From NCBI GenBank assembly GCA_040755755.1, contig JBFLZW010000045.1, positions 30,619 through 81,521 of the forward strand: a stretch of DNA of 50,903 nucleotides, written 5' to 3'. The position numbers and the translations under genes are program-made. This stretch comes from a bacterium (lineage in GTDB: Bacteria; SZUA-182; DTGQ01). Shown piece by piece: positions 37,921 through 46,563 of the stretch (positions are counted from its first letter, which is position 1; each line of letters opens with the position of its first letter). The notes below the pieces were generated by a model. The model had not been told where the DNA came from, did not search any database, and saw only the letters and a program-made list of their open reading frames with translations.

Positions 37921-38937
37921 ATGGACGAAAAAAGAATCCTGCTATCTCATGGAAGCGGCGGCCTTATGAGCCGCGAGCTTATCGAGCGATACCTGGTCAA
38001 TCGGTTTGAAAATCCGATGTTGAGCCTCATGAATGATCAGGCTGTTTTCCCCTCACCCTCCACCCGCCTGGCCTTTACCACTGATTCCTATGTCATCGAT
38101 CCGATTTTTTTCCCCGGCGGGGATATCGGCAGGCTGGCGGTGTGCGGAACGGTAAATGATCTGGCCATGTCAGGGGCTGTACCCCTTTATCTCAGTTGCT
38201 CCCTGATCATCGAGGAGGGGTTTTTGTTTTCCGATCTGGAGCGAATTCTCTGCTCCATGAAAGAGGCCTGCGAGGAGGCGAAAGTACAGGTTGTCACCGG
38301 CGATACCAAGGTGGTGAACCGGGGCGGCATGGATAAGATTTTCATCAATACTTCCGGCGTGGGGGCCCTTGCCGACGGGCTTCACATCTGCGGTCACAGG
38401 GCGCAGACAGGGGACAAGGTGCTGGTGAGCGGCTTTTTGGGAGACCATGAAATCGCCGTTCTTTCGCGGCGAAAGAATCTGGAATTCATTACCCATGTGC
38501 TGAGTGACTCAAGCCCGCTGAATCTGGTGGTCGGGCCACTTGTCCAGCAGGGGCTGGGTCAGTACCTGCATGCCATGAGAGATCCCACCAGGGGCGGGCT
38601 GGCCACGGTCCTGAATGAAATCGCCGATCAGTCGCAGGTTGGCATTCTGATCGAGGAAGACCTTGTCCCTGTCCGGGATGAAGTCAGGGGAGCCTGTGAA
38701 ATCATGGGCTTTGATCCCTTGTACCTGGCCAATGAGGGCAAACTGGTGGCTTTTGTGGACAGGGAAAAAGCCGGCGAAGTCCTCTCGGCAATGAGAAAAA
38801 CCCGCTATGGCCGGGATGCCCGAATCATCGGAGAAGTCATGGCTGAGCCCAAAGGGGTGGTAACCCTGCGCACATCCATTGGCGGAACCAGAATCCTGGA
38901 TATGCTGGCCACGGAGCAGCTTCCCCGGATCTGTTAG
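37921..38937 (+). CDS. hypE: Hydrogenase maturation enzyme HypE
   Basis: A 338-residue AIR-synthase-like ATPase. The start at 37921 (MDEKRILLSHGSGG) matches the family. TDSYVIDPIFFPGGDIG and RDPTRGGLATVLNEIA are conserved blocks. The C terminus ends PRIC, the Cys that is carbamoylated by HypF and dehydrated to thiocyanate as the source of CN ligands. hypF, hypA and hypB are absent from the window. Confidence 0.96.
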   Translation: MDEKRILLSHGSGGLMSRELIERYLVNRFENPMLSLMNDQAVFPSPSTRLAFTTDSYVIDPIFFPGGDIGRLAVCGTVNDLAMSGAVPLYLSCSLIIEEGFLFSDLERILCSMKEACEEAKVQVVTGDTKVVNRGGMDKIFINTSGVGALADGLHICGHRAQTGDKVLVSGFLGDHEIAVLSRRKNLEFITHVLSDSSPLNLVVGPLVQQGLGQYLHAMRDPTRGGLATVLNEIADQSQVGILIEEDLVPVRDEVRGACEIMGFDPLYLANEGKLVAFVDREKAGEVLSAMRKTRYGRDARIIGEVMAEPKGVVTLRTSIGGTRILDMLATEQLPRIC

Positions 38938-38981
38938 CATGTTCCGAAGGGCTGGATAGCAAAGCAAAGAGGTAGGATAAT

Positions 38982-40316
38982 TTGAAAGCATACATAAAGA
39001 CATTCGGCTGCCAGATGAACGAGCATGATTCCGAAAGGATGCGCGGGCTGCTGCTCAAGATGGGATATACGATGGCCTCTGACGAGGAGGAGGCTGACTT
39101 TATTCTGATCAATACCTGTAGCATCCGGGAAAAGGCGGAGCAGAAAGCCTTCAGTCACCTGGGGCGGCTGAAATTGATCAAATCCCGGAGGCCCGACCTG
39201 CGGATCGGCATCTGCGGCTGCATTGCCCAGCGGGAAGGCAGTCGCATCATCCGCCGGGCTCCTCACGTAGACCTGATATTCGGTACGAAAAATATCCACC
39301 GGCTCCCTCAACTGATTGAGAAAATGCTGGCCACGCGGTTCCGGGTGGTTGAAATTTCCGATGACCGTGAGCGCTGGCAGCAATTTGGCTGCGAGATCGA
39401 GCGGGACAATCGGGTCAGTGCCTGGGTCACTATTATGCAGGGGTGCAATAACTATTGCACCTATTGCGTTGTGCCCTATGTGCGGGGAGGCGAATGGAGC
39501 AGGCCTGCGGAAGATATCCTGGCCGAGATCACCGGGCTGGCTGCCCGTGGTTATAAAGAGGTGACTTTGCTCGGCCATAACGTCAACTCCTACGGCTGGA
39601 GGGGAGCGGGGCAGGAATTTGATTTCCCCAGGCTCATCCGGGCTATTGACAGGATACCGGGAATTGAAAGGATCCGCTTTACCACTTCTCATCCCAAGGA
39701 CTTTTCCGAACGGCTGATAGAGGCCCTGGCGGATTGTCCGAAAGTTTGTGAGCATATTCATTTGCCTTTCCAATCCGGGTCGGATAAAATTTTAAAGAGC
39801 ATGAATCGAAAATATACGGTGGCCGAATATCTGGATAAAGTGAACCTGCTGCGGGCCAGAATCCCCAAGGCTGGCATTACCAGCGATGTTATTGTGGGTT
39901 TCCCTGGAGAGGAGGAGGAGGATTTTCAGCAGACTTTGCACTTGATCGAGTCGGTTCAGTTTGAAGGGCTTTTCACTTTTCTCTATTCCAGGCGGCCTCA
40001 GACTGCTGCTGGAAATTTTCCCCGGCAAATACCGAATAATATAAAGCAAAAGCGGTTTGAAATCCTGCTGGAAATCCAAAACCGGATCAGCTCCGAACGG
40101 AATGAAAGTCTTGTGGGGACGCAGCAGGAGGTACTGGTTGAAGAGGGGATCACCGCACGGGACTCACAATCGGGGGAAGAAGGTCTCCTGCGCGGCAGGA
40201 CCCGGATGAATAAGATCGTAGAGTTTACCGGCCGCCGCGATCAGATCGGGACGCTCCGGAAGATTGCAATCACCAGGGCGAACAGATTTAACCTGGAAGG
40301 GGTAATTGTTCCATAA
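38982..40316 (+). CDS. miaB: tRNA-2-methylthio-N6-isopentenyladenosine synthase MiaB
   Basis: A 444-residue radical-SAM methylthiotransferase that adds the methylthio group to isopentenyladenosine-37. The start is a TTG with AGAGGTAGG upstream. The N-terminal UPF0004 domain carries three cluster Cys (FGCQMNEHDS, INTCSIREKA, GICGCIAQ). The radical-SAM motif CNNYCTYC lies near residue 155, and a C-terminal TRAM domain ends at VIVP. Full length. It follows hypE by 44 bp. Confidence 0.95.
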   Translation: MKAYIKTFGCQMNEHDSERMRGLLLKMGYTMASDEEEADFILINTCSIREKAEQKAFSHLGRLKLIKSRRPDLRIGICGCIAQREGSRIIRRAPHVDLIFGTKNIHRLPQLIEKMLATRFRVVEISDDRERWQQFGCEIERDNRVSAWVTIMQGCNNYCTYCVVPYVRGGEWSRPAEDILAEITGLAARGYKEVTLLGHNVNSYGWRGAGQEFDFPRLIRAIDRIPGIERIRFTTSHPKDFSERLIEALADCPKVCEHIHLPFQSGSDKILKSMNRKYTVAEYLDKVNLLRARIPKAGITSDVIVGFPGEEEEDFQQTLHLIESVQFEGLFTFLYSRRPQTAAGNFPRQIPNNIKQKRFEILLEIQNRISSERNESLVGTQQEVLVEEGITARDSQSGEEGLLRGRTRMNKIVEFTGRRDQIGTLRKIAITRANRFNLEGVIVP

Positions 40317-40445
40317 AGAGCTTGATTTATCGTTACCCGGAGTGATAACATATAATTATTATCAACTAGAAAAAAAGGAAAGTTGAGATAGGGAATTACG
40401 GGGTATTATATTTTATTAAGTATATGAGAAGAGGAGGTCGATGGA

Positions 40446-40940
40446 ATGCTGCTTGTGGAGATGAAAGTTCGTGGAATAACCCTGGATCCAGTGACCAACA
40501 TGCCGATCATTATCTTACGGGATCTTGAAAATAAGAAATCCTTGCCAATTTGGATTGGGATTTTTGAAGCCAATGCTATAGCCTCGGAAATGGAAAAGTT
40601 ATCTCCTCCCCGTCCCATGACCCATGACCTGCTGAAAAATCTGATTGACGGGTTGAAGTCAAAAGTTAAACGAGTCATCGTGACGGACTTGAGGAACAAT
40701 ACTTTTTTTGCTACTATTGAGCTGGAAAGAAATGGCACGGGTGTAGCCATTGATTCCCGTCCGAGTGATGCCATTGCTCTCGCCCTGCGTGCCAATGCAC
40801 CGATTCTTGTTTCGGAAGAGGTCATCAAAAAGGCAAAGACTATCGATATGACCCAGGAAAAAGATATTGAAGACAAAGAAAAACTGAAAGAATGGCTCGA
40901 TAAGTTGAAACCGGAGGATTTTGGCAATTATGAGATGTAA
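40446..40940 (+). CDS. Bifunctional nuclease family protein (DUF151)
   Basis: A 164-residue DUF151/BFN protein. Conserved blocks are LVEMKVRGITLDPVTNMPIIIL, LPIWIGIFEANAIASEME, RPMTHDLLKNLI and the C-terminal SRPSDAIALALRANAPI. Plant members have DNase and RNase activity; the bacterial role is unclear. The frame has an extension ending in a charged helix. GGAGG lies 9 bases before the ATG. It may be the first gene of a run with the VanZ-like and HAD genes. Confidence 0.92.
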   Translation: MLLVEMKVRGITLDPVTNMPIIILRDLENKKSLPIWIGIFEANAIASEMEKLSPPRPMTHDLLKNLIDGLKSKVKRVIVTDLRNNTFFATIELERNGTGVAIDSRPSDAIALALRANAPILVSEEVIKKAKTIDMTQEKDIEDKEKLKEWLDKLKPEDFGNYEM

Positions 40941-40978
40941 CCGAGTATGGCAAGTATGAGCTGTAAGGGTCATACCTG

Positions 40979-41428
40979 TTGAAAGGCGAAGCTGACTACG
41001 CTGGCAAAAAAAAGGGGTCGTTTTGGGTTTACTGGTTTCCGGTTGCAGTTTATATGTCTCTGATTTTCTTCCTGTCATCCCAATCGAGGCTCCCTATACC
41101 CGCCCCTCGTATACCCTATGGAGACAAGTTATGTCACTGCCTGGAATTTGCTGTTTTGGGTTATCTTCTGATGCGTGCCCTGATTCATGGAGGTTACTCC
41201 CGGATTCCCCAAAATGCATCCCTGCTGCTGGCTATCGTGATTGCCGTTTTATTTGGATTGACCGATGAGATTCACCAGGTTTTTGTCCCCCTCAGACAGT
41301 CAGATATGTTTGATCTCCTGGCAGACGGCCTTGGGGCCACCCTTGGCGCCTGGGGAGCTCTTTTGATAAACTGGTTCATCATTCGCAGACAAGAAAACAT
41401 GCGCAGACAAGGAAAGGATCACCAGTGA
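40979..41428 (+). CDS. VanZ-like membrane protein
   Basis: A 149-residue VanZ-family protein with about four membrane segments. Family motifs are IPYGDKLCHCLEFAVLG and GLTDEIHQVFVPLRQSD followed by LLADGLGA. Start is a TTG with AAGGG upstream. The role of VanZ-type proteins is poorly defined; some raise glycopeptide tolerance, others sit in cell-envelope loci. Its stop overlaps the HAD gene by 4 bases. Confidence 0.88.
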   Translation: MKGEADYAGKKKGSFWVYWFPVAVYMSLIFFLSSQSRLPIPAPRIPYGDKLCHCLEFAVLGYLLMRALIHGGYSRIPQNASLLLAIVIAVLFGLTDEIHQVFVPLRQSDMFDLLADGLGATLGAWGALLINWFIIRRQENMRRQGKDHQ

Positions 41429-42147
41429 CTCTGAAAGCGATATTTTTTGATATTGATGACACCTTTTATTCAACTTCCGAATTTGCCAAGATGGCTCGCC
41501 TGAATAGCGTTTATGCCATGATTGAAACAGGCCTCAAGATGAGCATCAGCGAGTGCATTGAGGAGCTGCGTGAGGTGATCGAGGAATTCGGTTCAAATTT
41601 TGGCCATCATTATGACCGGCTTCTCCTGCGGATCCCGAAAGAAAAATATGGTGATGTGAATCCGGCTATTATCGTGGCCGCGGGGGTGGTTGCTTACCAT
41701 GAAACGAAATATAAAAATTTAAAACCCTACGAAGATGTTTCCGAGGTGCTGCGGATTCTCTCCACAACCGACCTGGTGCTGGGAGTTATTACGGCCGGTT
41801 TAATGCATAAGCAGGCAGAAAAACTCGTACGGCTGAAGATTTTAAAATACCTGACGCCGAATGCGATCTTTATCACCGATCAGATCGGGATCGGGAAGCC
41901 CAATATAAAACTTTACAAGAATGCCCACAAGAGCCTGGGATTAAAAGCTGAGGAGTGTATGTATGTCGGCGATAATCCGATTACGGACATCGACCCTCCC
42001 AAGAACCTGGGCATGATTACCGTTTTAAACCGGCGCAGCGGCAAGTATCTCGAAGTAAAAGGAAAAACAGAACCCGATTATCTCATTCATGACATGTGGG
42101 AACTGCTTGATCTGCTGAAGAAGGATTTTGATATCAGGGTGGAATAA
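41425..42147 (+). CDS. HAD-superfamily hydrolase
   Basis: A 240-residue subfamily-IA HAD phosphatase. Motif I is FFDIDDTFY (nucleophile Asp), motif II GVITAG, motif III IGKPNIK, and motif IV GDNPITDI. A four-helix cap lies between motifs I and II. The substrate is unknown; the form is close to archaeal and bacterial proteins labelled TIGR02253-like. GTG start, overlapping the VanZ-like stop by 4 bases (GTGA), so it is translationally coupled. Confidence 0.9.
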   Translation: MTLKAIFFDIDDTFYSTSEFAKMARLNSVYAMIETGLKMSISECIEELREVIEEFGSNFGHHYDRLLLRIPKEKYGDVNPAIIVAAGVVAYHETKYKNLKPYEDVSEVLRILSTTDLVLGVITAGLMHKQAEKLVRLKILKYLTPNAIFITDQIGIGKPNIKLYKNAHKSLGLKAEECMYVGDNPITDIDPPKNLGMITVLNRRSGKYLEVKGKTEPDYLIHDMWELLDLLKKDFDIRVE

Positions 42148-42192
42148 GAGAAGGGGAATCGGCCACAGAAGCCCCCGTTCCCCGTTCCAAAT

Positions 42193-42262
42193 CTATCTTG
42201 CCGGCACAAGACCCATGATACCGACCCCGACCACAATCAGGTAAATGGCGATAATATTGGGT
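42193..42262 (-). pseudogene. Remnant of a small membrane protein
   Basis: On the minus strand, NIIAIYLIVVGVGIMGLVPA reads without interruption to a TAG at 42195-42193, but a TAA lies two codons upstream and no start is present. The hydrophobic block resembles the end of a DUF3096-type small membrane protein. Probably a decayed gene. Confidence 0.3.
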
Positions 42263-42280
42263 TATGGAAACTCTTCCTCT

Positions 42281-42772
42281 TTATTTCTCCTGAAACCGGG
42301 AGATTGCCTGGTCGCAGGACTTTTGTAAGTCATCCACAGCCGTATCGAGCCCGGCCTTGAAATTTTCCCAGGAATCCTCGCCTGCCGCTTTCAGTTCATC
42401 CAATTTCTTTTGCGCTTCTTCCCGTTTTACTGCCAATTCAGCAATGAGCTGATCCATTTCAGCTTTAGTATCTTGGGCCGCGTTTGCAGCCTTGTTTTTT
42501 AACTCAGCCATCTTATTATCATATTCAGTTAATCTTGCTTCCATCGCCGTCTCATACTCCTGCTTTTTCTGAGCCAGGGTGGATTCGATTTTCTCTCCAA
42601 TTGTATTGGCATCCTGTTCGATTACTCCTACCGGCCTGTTGCCTTCAGATGGCATATTGCCTTCCTGCTGTTCGATCGTCTCATTCTTCTTGGTACAAGC
42701 GGTAGCGGTCAAGAGGCCGATACACAAAACCAAAGAGAAAAGTATCATGGTAAAAGATTTATATTTCCTCAT
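42281..42772 (-). CDS. Coiled-coil lipoprotein
   Basis: A 163-residue protein with an N-terminal signal and lipobox (LLTATAC, Cys26). The mature part is almost entirely charged coiled coil (about residues 55-160), with repeats such as KREEAQKKLDELKAAGEDS. Probably a periplasmic lipoprotein anchored by lipid, of the type that bridges or stiffens envelope layers; target unknown. AAGGAGAG precedes the ATG. Monocistronic. Confidence 0.85.
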   Translation of the reverse strand: MRKYKSFTMILFSLVLCIGLLTATACTKKNETIEQQEGNMPSEGNRPVGVIEQDANTIGEKIESTLAQKKQEYETAMEARLTEYDNKMAELKNKAANAAQDTKAEMDQLIAELAVKREEAQKKLDELKAAGEDSWENFKAGLDTAVDDLQKSCDQAISRFQEK

Positions 42773-43006
42773 ACATCTCTCCTTATGAATTTAGCCATAT
42801 TATTTTCCGGTTATTTCCTCATGTTCTATGATTTTTAATCTTGATTCCTGAATTCTGACTCGCCTGAATTCCTCATTATATTACTCAAGATCGTATTCTT
42901 AGTCGATATCCAGCTACCCGGCCTGATTTTTTTAGGGAGAGAAGGTTGGGGTGAGGCTCTTTGCTGACGGGGTAATCCCTACGGTAATACCATTGACCAA
43001 CTCCTA

Positions 43007-44611
43007 TCAAACGCGATGGAGACGCACAGTGCTGGCTGATTCTTCCTGATATTGGAACCCGGGGGCGGCGGTGACACTGGCCAGGAACCAGAAGAGCAGG
43101 AGATATGGACAGTTTCCCCCCTCCCAGGCGGAAAAGACAAGATTTGTGGATAACCAGAACGACAGGGTCGGATTGATAAATTTCCGGTAACTGCGAAGAT
43201 AGGTATACAGCCCGATGCTTTCTCTGGCCAGGTCGCCGGCCTCCCAGGGCAGGGCAGAAAGAAGGGCTATTGGCAAAGAGCAGCGGGAATCGAAGGGGAA
43301 TGCGGGGGAAAATTCATTGAGGAAGGAAAGAACAACCTTCTGAAACGGGTGCTCGCTGACAGGAAAGAAAGCGGGATCGACCAGCGATTCCTCCCGGCTG
43401 GCCAAAGCCTGGTTGAATGCTTCAGCTACTTTCGTGAACCGGTCTACGCACCCCTGCGGGTTTTGCCCCTGCAGGGAAAGAAGCACAGATGCCAGTCTGC
43501 GGTCTCTCTCTGCCAGGAGGTAATTTTTTTCCTTCAGGATTTTATTGATTGGCCAGAGGTGATGCCGGCGGGATTCATCACCCAAAACCAGCATGAGCAG
43601 GGAATCCCAGGAAGGGTCGGCTTTCGGTGGACAATTCGAATTTTTTTTCAACCGTGCTATTACCTGAACGCGGGACCGTATCTGTTCATCCGGGCAGTTC
43701 TCCAGGGTCAGGGCTAAAGCCAGGGCAAGGGTCTCATATCTTTTTTCCAGTCCCAGGTTTTGCAGCAGATCAGCGATCCTTAACATTCTGACTACAGCTT
43801 CCTCTGTGGGCTGGTTAAATTTGATAATCATAGCCAGCCAGAGGGAAAACTGGTCCCGTACCAGGGCAGCCTGGCTTTCATCAATCCATTCCCAGGCAAA
43901 ACTCCAGCCAATGATGGACTCAAGCTTTTGCTTTTCCAGAAAAAATATGTTGGCTGCCTCCGCCGGATCATCATAAGGGGGATGATAGGGAAAAAGAGTC
44001 ACGGCAACCAGCCACAGATAGGGTAAGCTCTCGGCAGGCTGGCCTATGGAGAGCGAATAGAAAAAATCCACGACCCTGTTCAGTCTGTCCAGTAATTCCT
44101 CATGCGGGGGGAAGAGGGGCAGGACAATTTCCAGAACCCGGATCACCCGGAGAAATGGGCTGGCGGGGGAACCGGAATGAGGGAAATCAGGGTATGGGAA
44201 GCCGGGACAGGGGGCGGAAGGGTAAATAACATATTCTATTCTGACTGGCTGATGGCATCCGGAGCACTGAAAATCCAGGTGGAAAGCTTCCTTATGAAGA
44301 ATTCCCTTCTCTTTTTTTGAATTCCCCTTTTGGGGACTGAGCTTTTCAGGCTTCTCCGCCGGGGAATCTTCTTTCTCCGGCTGGGCTGTTCGGTCAAAGA
44401 GCAGCCGGTAGAATGATCCTTCCGCACAATATGACGAGGCAGAGGAGGCCAGACAATTTTTGGTAAAATCGGTAAGGGCTAATGGAGTTTCCTGTTTACA
44501 GACCGGGCAGGTGTAAATGGAAGATCTGCTGCATTCCCGGTGCGAATTCTCAATCTGATCGAATTCTGTTCGGCTTAACCTTTGTTCCGGTTGTTGGGAT
44601 AAAATTTCCAT
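43007..44611 (-). CDS. Zinc-ribbon protein of unknown function
   Basis: A 534-residue protein using the ATG at 44611, which follows AAGAAAGG; a TTG at 44638 would add nine residues. Two Cys pairs lie in the N-terminal part (YTCPVCKQE and FQCSGCHQPV), a split zinc-ribbon arrangement separated by a polar Lys/Glu/Pro segment. The rest (about 160-530) is a long helical domain with repeated L-rich helices, possibly TPR-like, but no repeat motif is clear. A final hydrophobic segment precedes the C terminus. Function unknown. Confidence 0.65.
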   Translation of the reverse strand: MEILSQQPEQRLSRTEFDQIENSHRECSRSSIYTCPVCKQETPLALTDFTKNCLASSASSYCAEGSFYRLLFDRTAQPEKEDSPAEKPEKLSPQKGNSKKEKGILHKEAFHLDFQCSGCHQPVRIEYVIYPSAPCPGFPYPDFPHSGSPASPFLRVIRVLEIVLPLFPPHEELLDRLNRVVDFFYSLSIGQPAESLPYLWLVAVTLFPYHPPYDDPAEAANIFFLEKQKLESIIGWSFAWEWIDESQAALVRDQFSLWLAMIIKFNQPTEEAVVRMLRIADLLQNLGLEKRYETLALALALTLENCPDEQIRSRVQVIARLKKNSNCPPKADPSWDSLLMLVLGDESRRHHLWPINKILKEKNYLLAERDRRLASVLLSLQGQNPQGCVDRFTKVAEAFNQALASREESLVDPAFFPVSEHPFQKVVLSFLNEFSPAFPFDSRCSLPIALLSALPWEAGDLARESIGLYTYLRSYRKFINPTLSFWLSTNLVFSAWEGGNCPYLLLFWFLASVTAAPGFQYQEESASTVRLHRV

Positions 44612-44665
44612 ACCTTTCTTGTCGGTATGGAAGGGCAATAAATTCTGAAATTATTTTATTTGTTC

Positions 44666-45217
44666 TCAAATCACAACCATTGCCTGGGCAATCTCCCCGG
44701 CCTTTTGCCTGCCGAAAAGCTGCTCAACCAGTTTCAAAGCAAATTCAAGGGCGGTTCCCGGCCCTCGGCTGGTAATACACGTGCCATCCACGACAACCCT
44801 TGACTCCACTGCGCTGGTGTCTTTCAGGTATTGGACAAAGTCAGGGTGACAGGTCGCCCGCCGCTGATCCAGGAGGCCATGATGCTGCAAAACGACTGCC
44901 GGAGCGGCACAAATGGCTGCATACAGCTCACCCCGCTGCTGCTGCCGATGTAAAATCACGGCCAATTCATTCGAGTCCCGAAGATGCTCCGCTCCCGGCA
45001 TCCCGCCCGGCAGGACAACAAGATCATACGTTTCATCCAGGCAGTCTGCGATGAGCTTGTCCGCTACCAGCTTCACTCCCCGTGAGGCAGTGATCTGCGG
45101 CCCGTCAACCGAGGCCACGGTCACCAGAGCGCCCGCCCGCCTCAAAACATCGATGATGCTTACTGCCTCCAGTTCTTCAGTGCCGTCGGCAACCGGCACC
45201 AATACCTTTTTCGACAT
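44666..45217 (-). CDS. DJ-1/PfpI family protein (YajL-like)
   Basis: A 183-residue DJ-1-fold protein. The N-terminal GTEELEAV carries the conserved Glu, and YAAICAAPAVVL the nucleophile Cys at the elbow (YajL/DJ-1 Cys106 position). LVVLPGGMPGAEHLR is the usual loop. Family members act as chaperones, glyoxalase/deglycase-type enzymes or oxidative stress sensors; which applies is unknown. GGGGAGAG precedes the ATG. Confidence 0.9.
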   Translation of the reverse strand: MSKKVLVPVADGTEELEAVSIIDVLRRAGALVTVASVDGPQITASRGVKLVADKLIADCLDETYDLVVLPGGMPGAEHLRDSNELAVILHRQQQRGELYAAICAAPAVVLQHHGLLDQRRATCHPDFVQYLKDTSAVESRVVVDGTCITSRGPGTALEFALKLVEQLFGRQKAGEIAQAMVVI

Positions 45218-45346
45218 ATCCGTCTCTCCCCTTAATCACGTATTTATTACTGCCTCTCAGTATTTCCACCCTCCGGGTGCTCTCACTCCCGTTCGGTGTT
45301 TTTTACCCTCCAGATTGAGGAAGGCGCTTGAATGATTACCTGCTGC

Positions 45347-46021
45347 TCATTCAAACTGGCGGGTAAACTCGCTAAAAAGTCTTCGAAGCTCATCCACTTC
45401 TGCGCGAAGGTCTGCGACCTGCTGCTCAAGTTCGGCGATCCGTTCATTTTCGGCGCGGACCTCAAGGGTTGCTCTTTGAGGGGGAGGGAGGCCCTGGCCG
45501 CATTCCCCCTGCTCTCCTTTGACCTCACCGCACAGCAGATGAGCATAGCGGCTTTCCCTGCATCCCGCCTGCCGGGGAAGCTTCACCACGAATGGCCCGC
45601 CTTCGTGCTCCGCAAGCTGCTGCAAAGTTTCCTCCACCTCGGAAAGATCCCCGAACTCGTGAAGCCGGGCAGTGCGTCCCCGTATTTCACCTGGGGTCTG
45701 CGGCCCCCGCAACAGAAGAACACAGAGCACCGCCACCTGCGGGGGAGAAAATTCAAACCGGCTGCCGATCCCGTGGGCATATTTTGGCACCCGCCCCTCG
45801 GCCGTATTCCTCTGCCAGACAAGATGCTTCTGCTGCAAACCTTCAATGGCCCGGACAACGCTTTTTTCTTCGAGGTTCATGACCGGCTCTCGATTTGATT
45901 TCTGATTGCAGGCACTGATAAGGGCATTCAGCGTGAGCGGATAATATTCCGGAGTGCTCATTTCCTTTTCAATCAATGCGCCGAGCACCCGGGCTTCAAC
46001 CGAAGTCAGGACAATATCCAT
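45347..46021 (-). CDS. YceH-family protein (DUF480)
   Basis: A 224-residue DUF480 protein with two winged-helix domains. The family N terminus is VLTSVEARVLGALIEKEMST, followed by YYPLTLNALISACNQKSNREP and a second block RGPQTPGEIRGRTARLH. The last 35 residues form a coiled coil absent from shorter homologues. I chose the ATG at 46021 because GAGGAGAG precedes it and it matches the family. The fold suggests DNA binding, but no target is known. Confidence 0.9.
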   Translation of the reverse strand: MDIVLTSVEARVLGALIEKEMSTPEYYPLTLNALISACNQKSNREPVMNLEEKSVVRAIEGLQQKHLVWQRNTAEGRVPKYAHGIGSRFEFSPPQVAVLCVLLLRGPQTPGEIRGRTARLHEFGDLSEVEETLQQLAEHEGGPFVVKLPRQAGCRESRYAHLLCGEVKGEQGECGQGLPPPQRATLEVRAENERIAELEQQVADLRAEVDELRRLFSEFTRQFE

Positions 46022-46261
46022 GAATCTCTCCTCGAATTGCTTATTGAATTTCTTCTCAAAGATCTCTCTGCCAGGACAAGACATCTCCTTGAGCAATCGA
46101 ACATATTCTACTGAATCCTGGCTTCCGTTGCAAGATGAAGATATGAGCTGCCGATTCAGCGTAATAATCCTGCCAGGCCACCGTCTAGCAAGAGAATTAC
46201 GAAGATACCGATTACATCAATTGGTCCATCCCTCTCAAATTTTATGAGGTGAGAAAAGCAA

Positions 46262-46447
46262 GTGAAAAAGACAAGCATGGAAAGTAAATTGTACTCCGTT
46301 TTGGAAGCACTGGATATCCGGCCTAAAAACCCTGCCGGAGAAAAGGCTGCCCCTGATGGAGGAAATAGTCAGCATACTGCCAAGCAAAAAAAGTGCGATC
46401 ACCAGTGTGTTGACTGTTTTTTACTCTTCTGTGAGGAGCCTGCTTAG
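46262..46447 (+). CDS. Small Cys-motif protein, 61 aa
   Basis: A GTG start with GAGGTGAG 8 bases upstream. The frame ends in KKCDHQCVDCFLLFCEEPA, with a Cx3Cx2Cx5C arrangement near the C terminus that could bind a metal. The N-terminal half is polar and unstructured. Unknown function; short length makes it uncertain as a gene. It is followed 50 bp later by a 21-codon frame and the phosphoesterase. Confidence 0.5.
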   Translation: MKKTSMESKLYSVLEALDIRPKNPAGEKAAPDGGNSQHTAKQKKCDHQCVDCFLLFCEEPA

Positions 46448-46497
46448 ATGACCGTACAGATTACCGGCAAGATTACCATAAATCAGGAGGGATAAAG

Positions 46498-46563
46498 ATG
46501 GCCGGGGTATCAGTCATGAGAGAGATTATCCGGGATATCAGTCAGAAGAGAGACTATTTATGA
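46498..46563 (+). CDS. 21-codon leader frame coupled to the phosphoesterase
   Basis: ATG at 46498 with a strong GGAGG 7 bases upstream opens a 21-residue frame (MAGVSVMREIIRDISQKRDY, then L). Its TGA overlaps the ATG of the next gene (ATGA), so reinitiation there is likely. The frame covers two imperfect copies of a 27-bp DNA repeat, GGTATCAGTCATGAGAGAGA and GATATCAGTCAGAAGAGAGA. It may be a leader peptide or only a coupling device. Confidence 0.45.
   Translation: MAGVSVMREIIRDISQKRDYL

Noticed and set aside
35802-38937. Presence of a complete [NiFe] hydrogenase locus
   Set aside because: Only hypC, hypD and hypE are visible; no large- or small-subunit motifs appear in the window.
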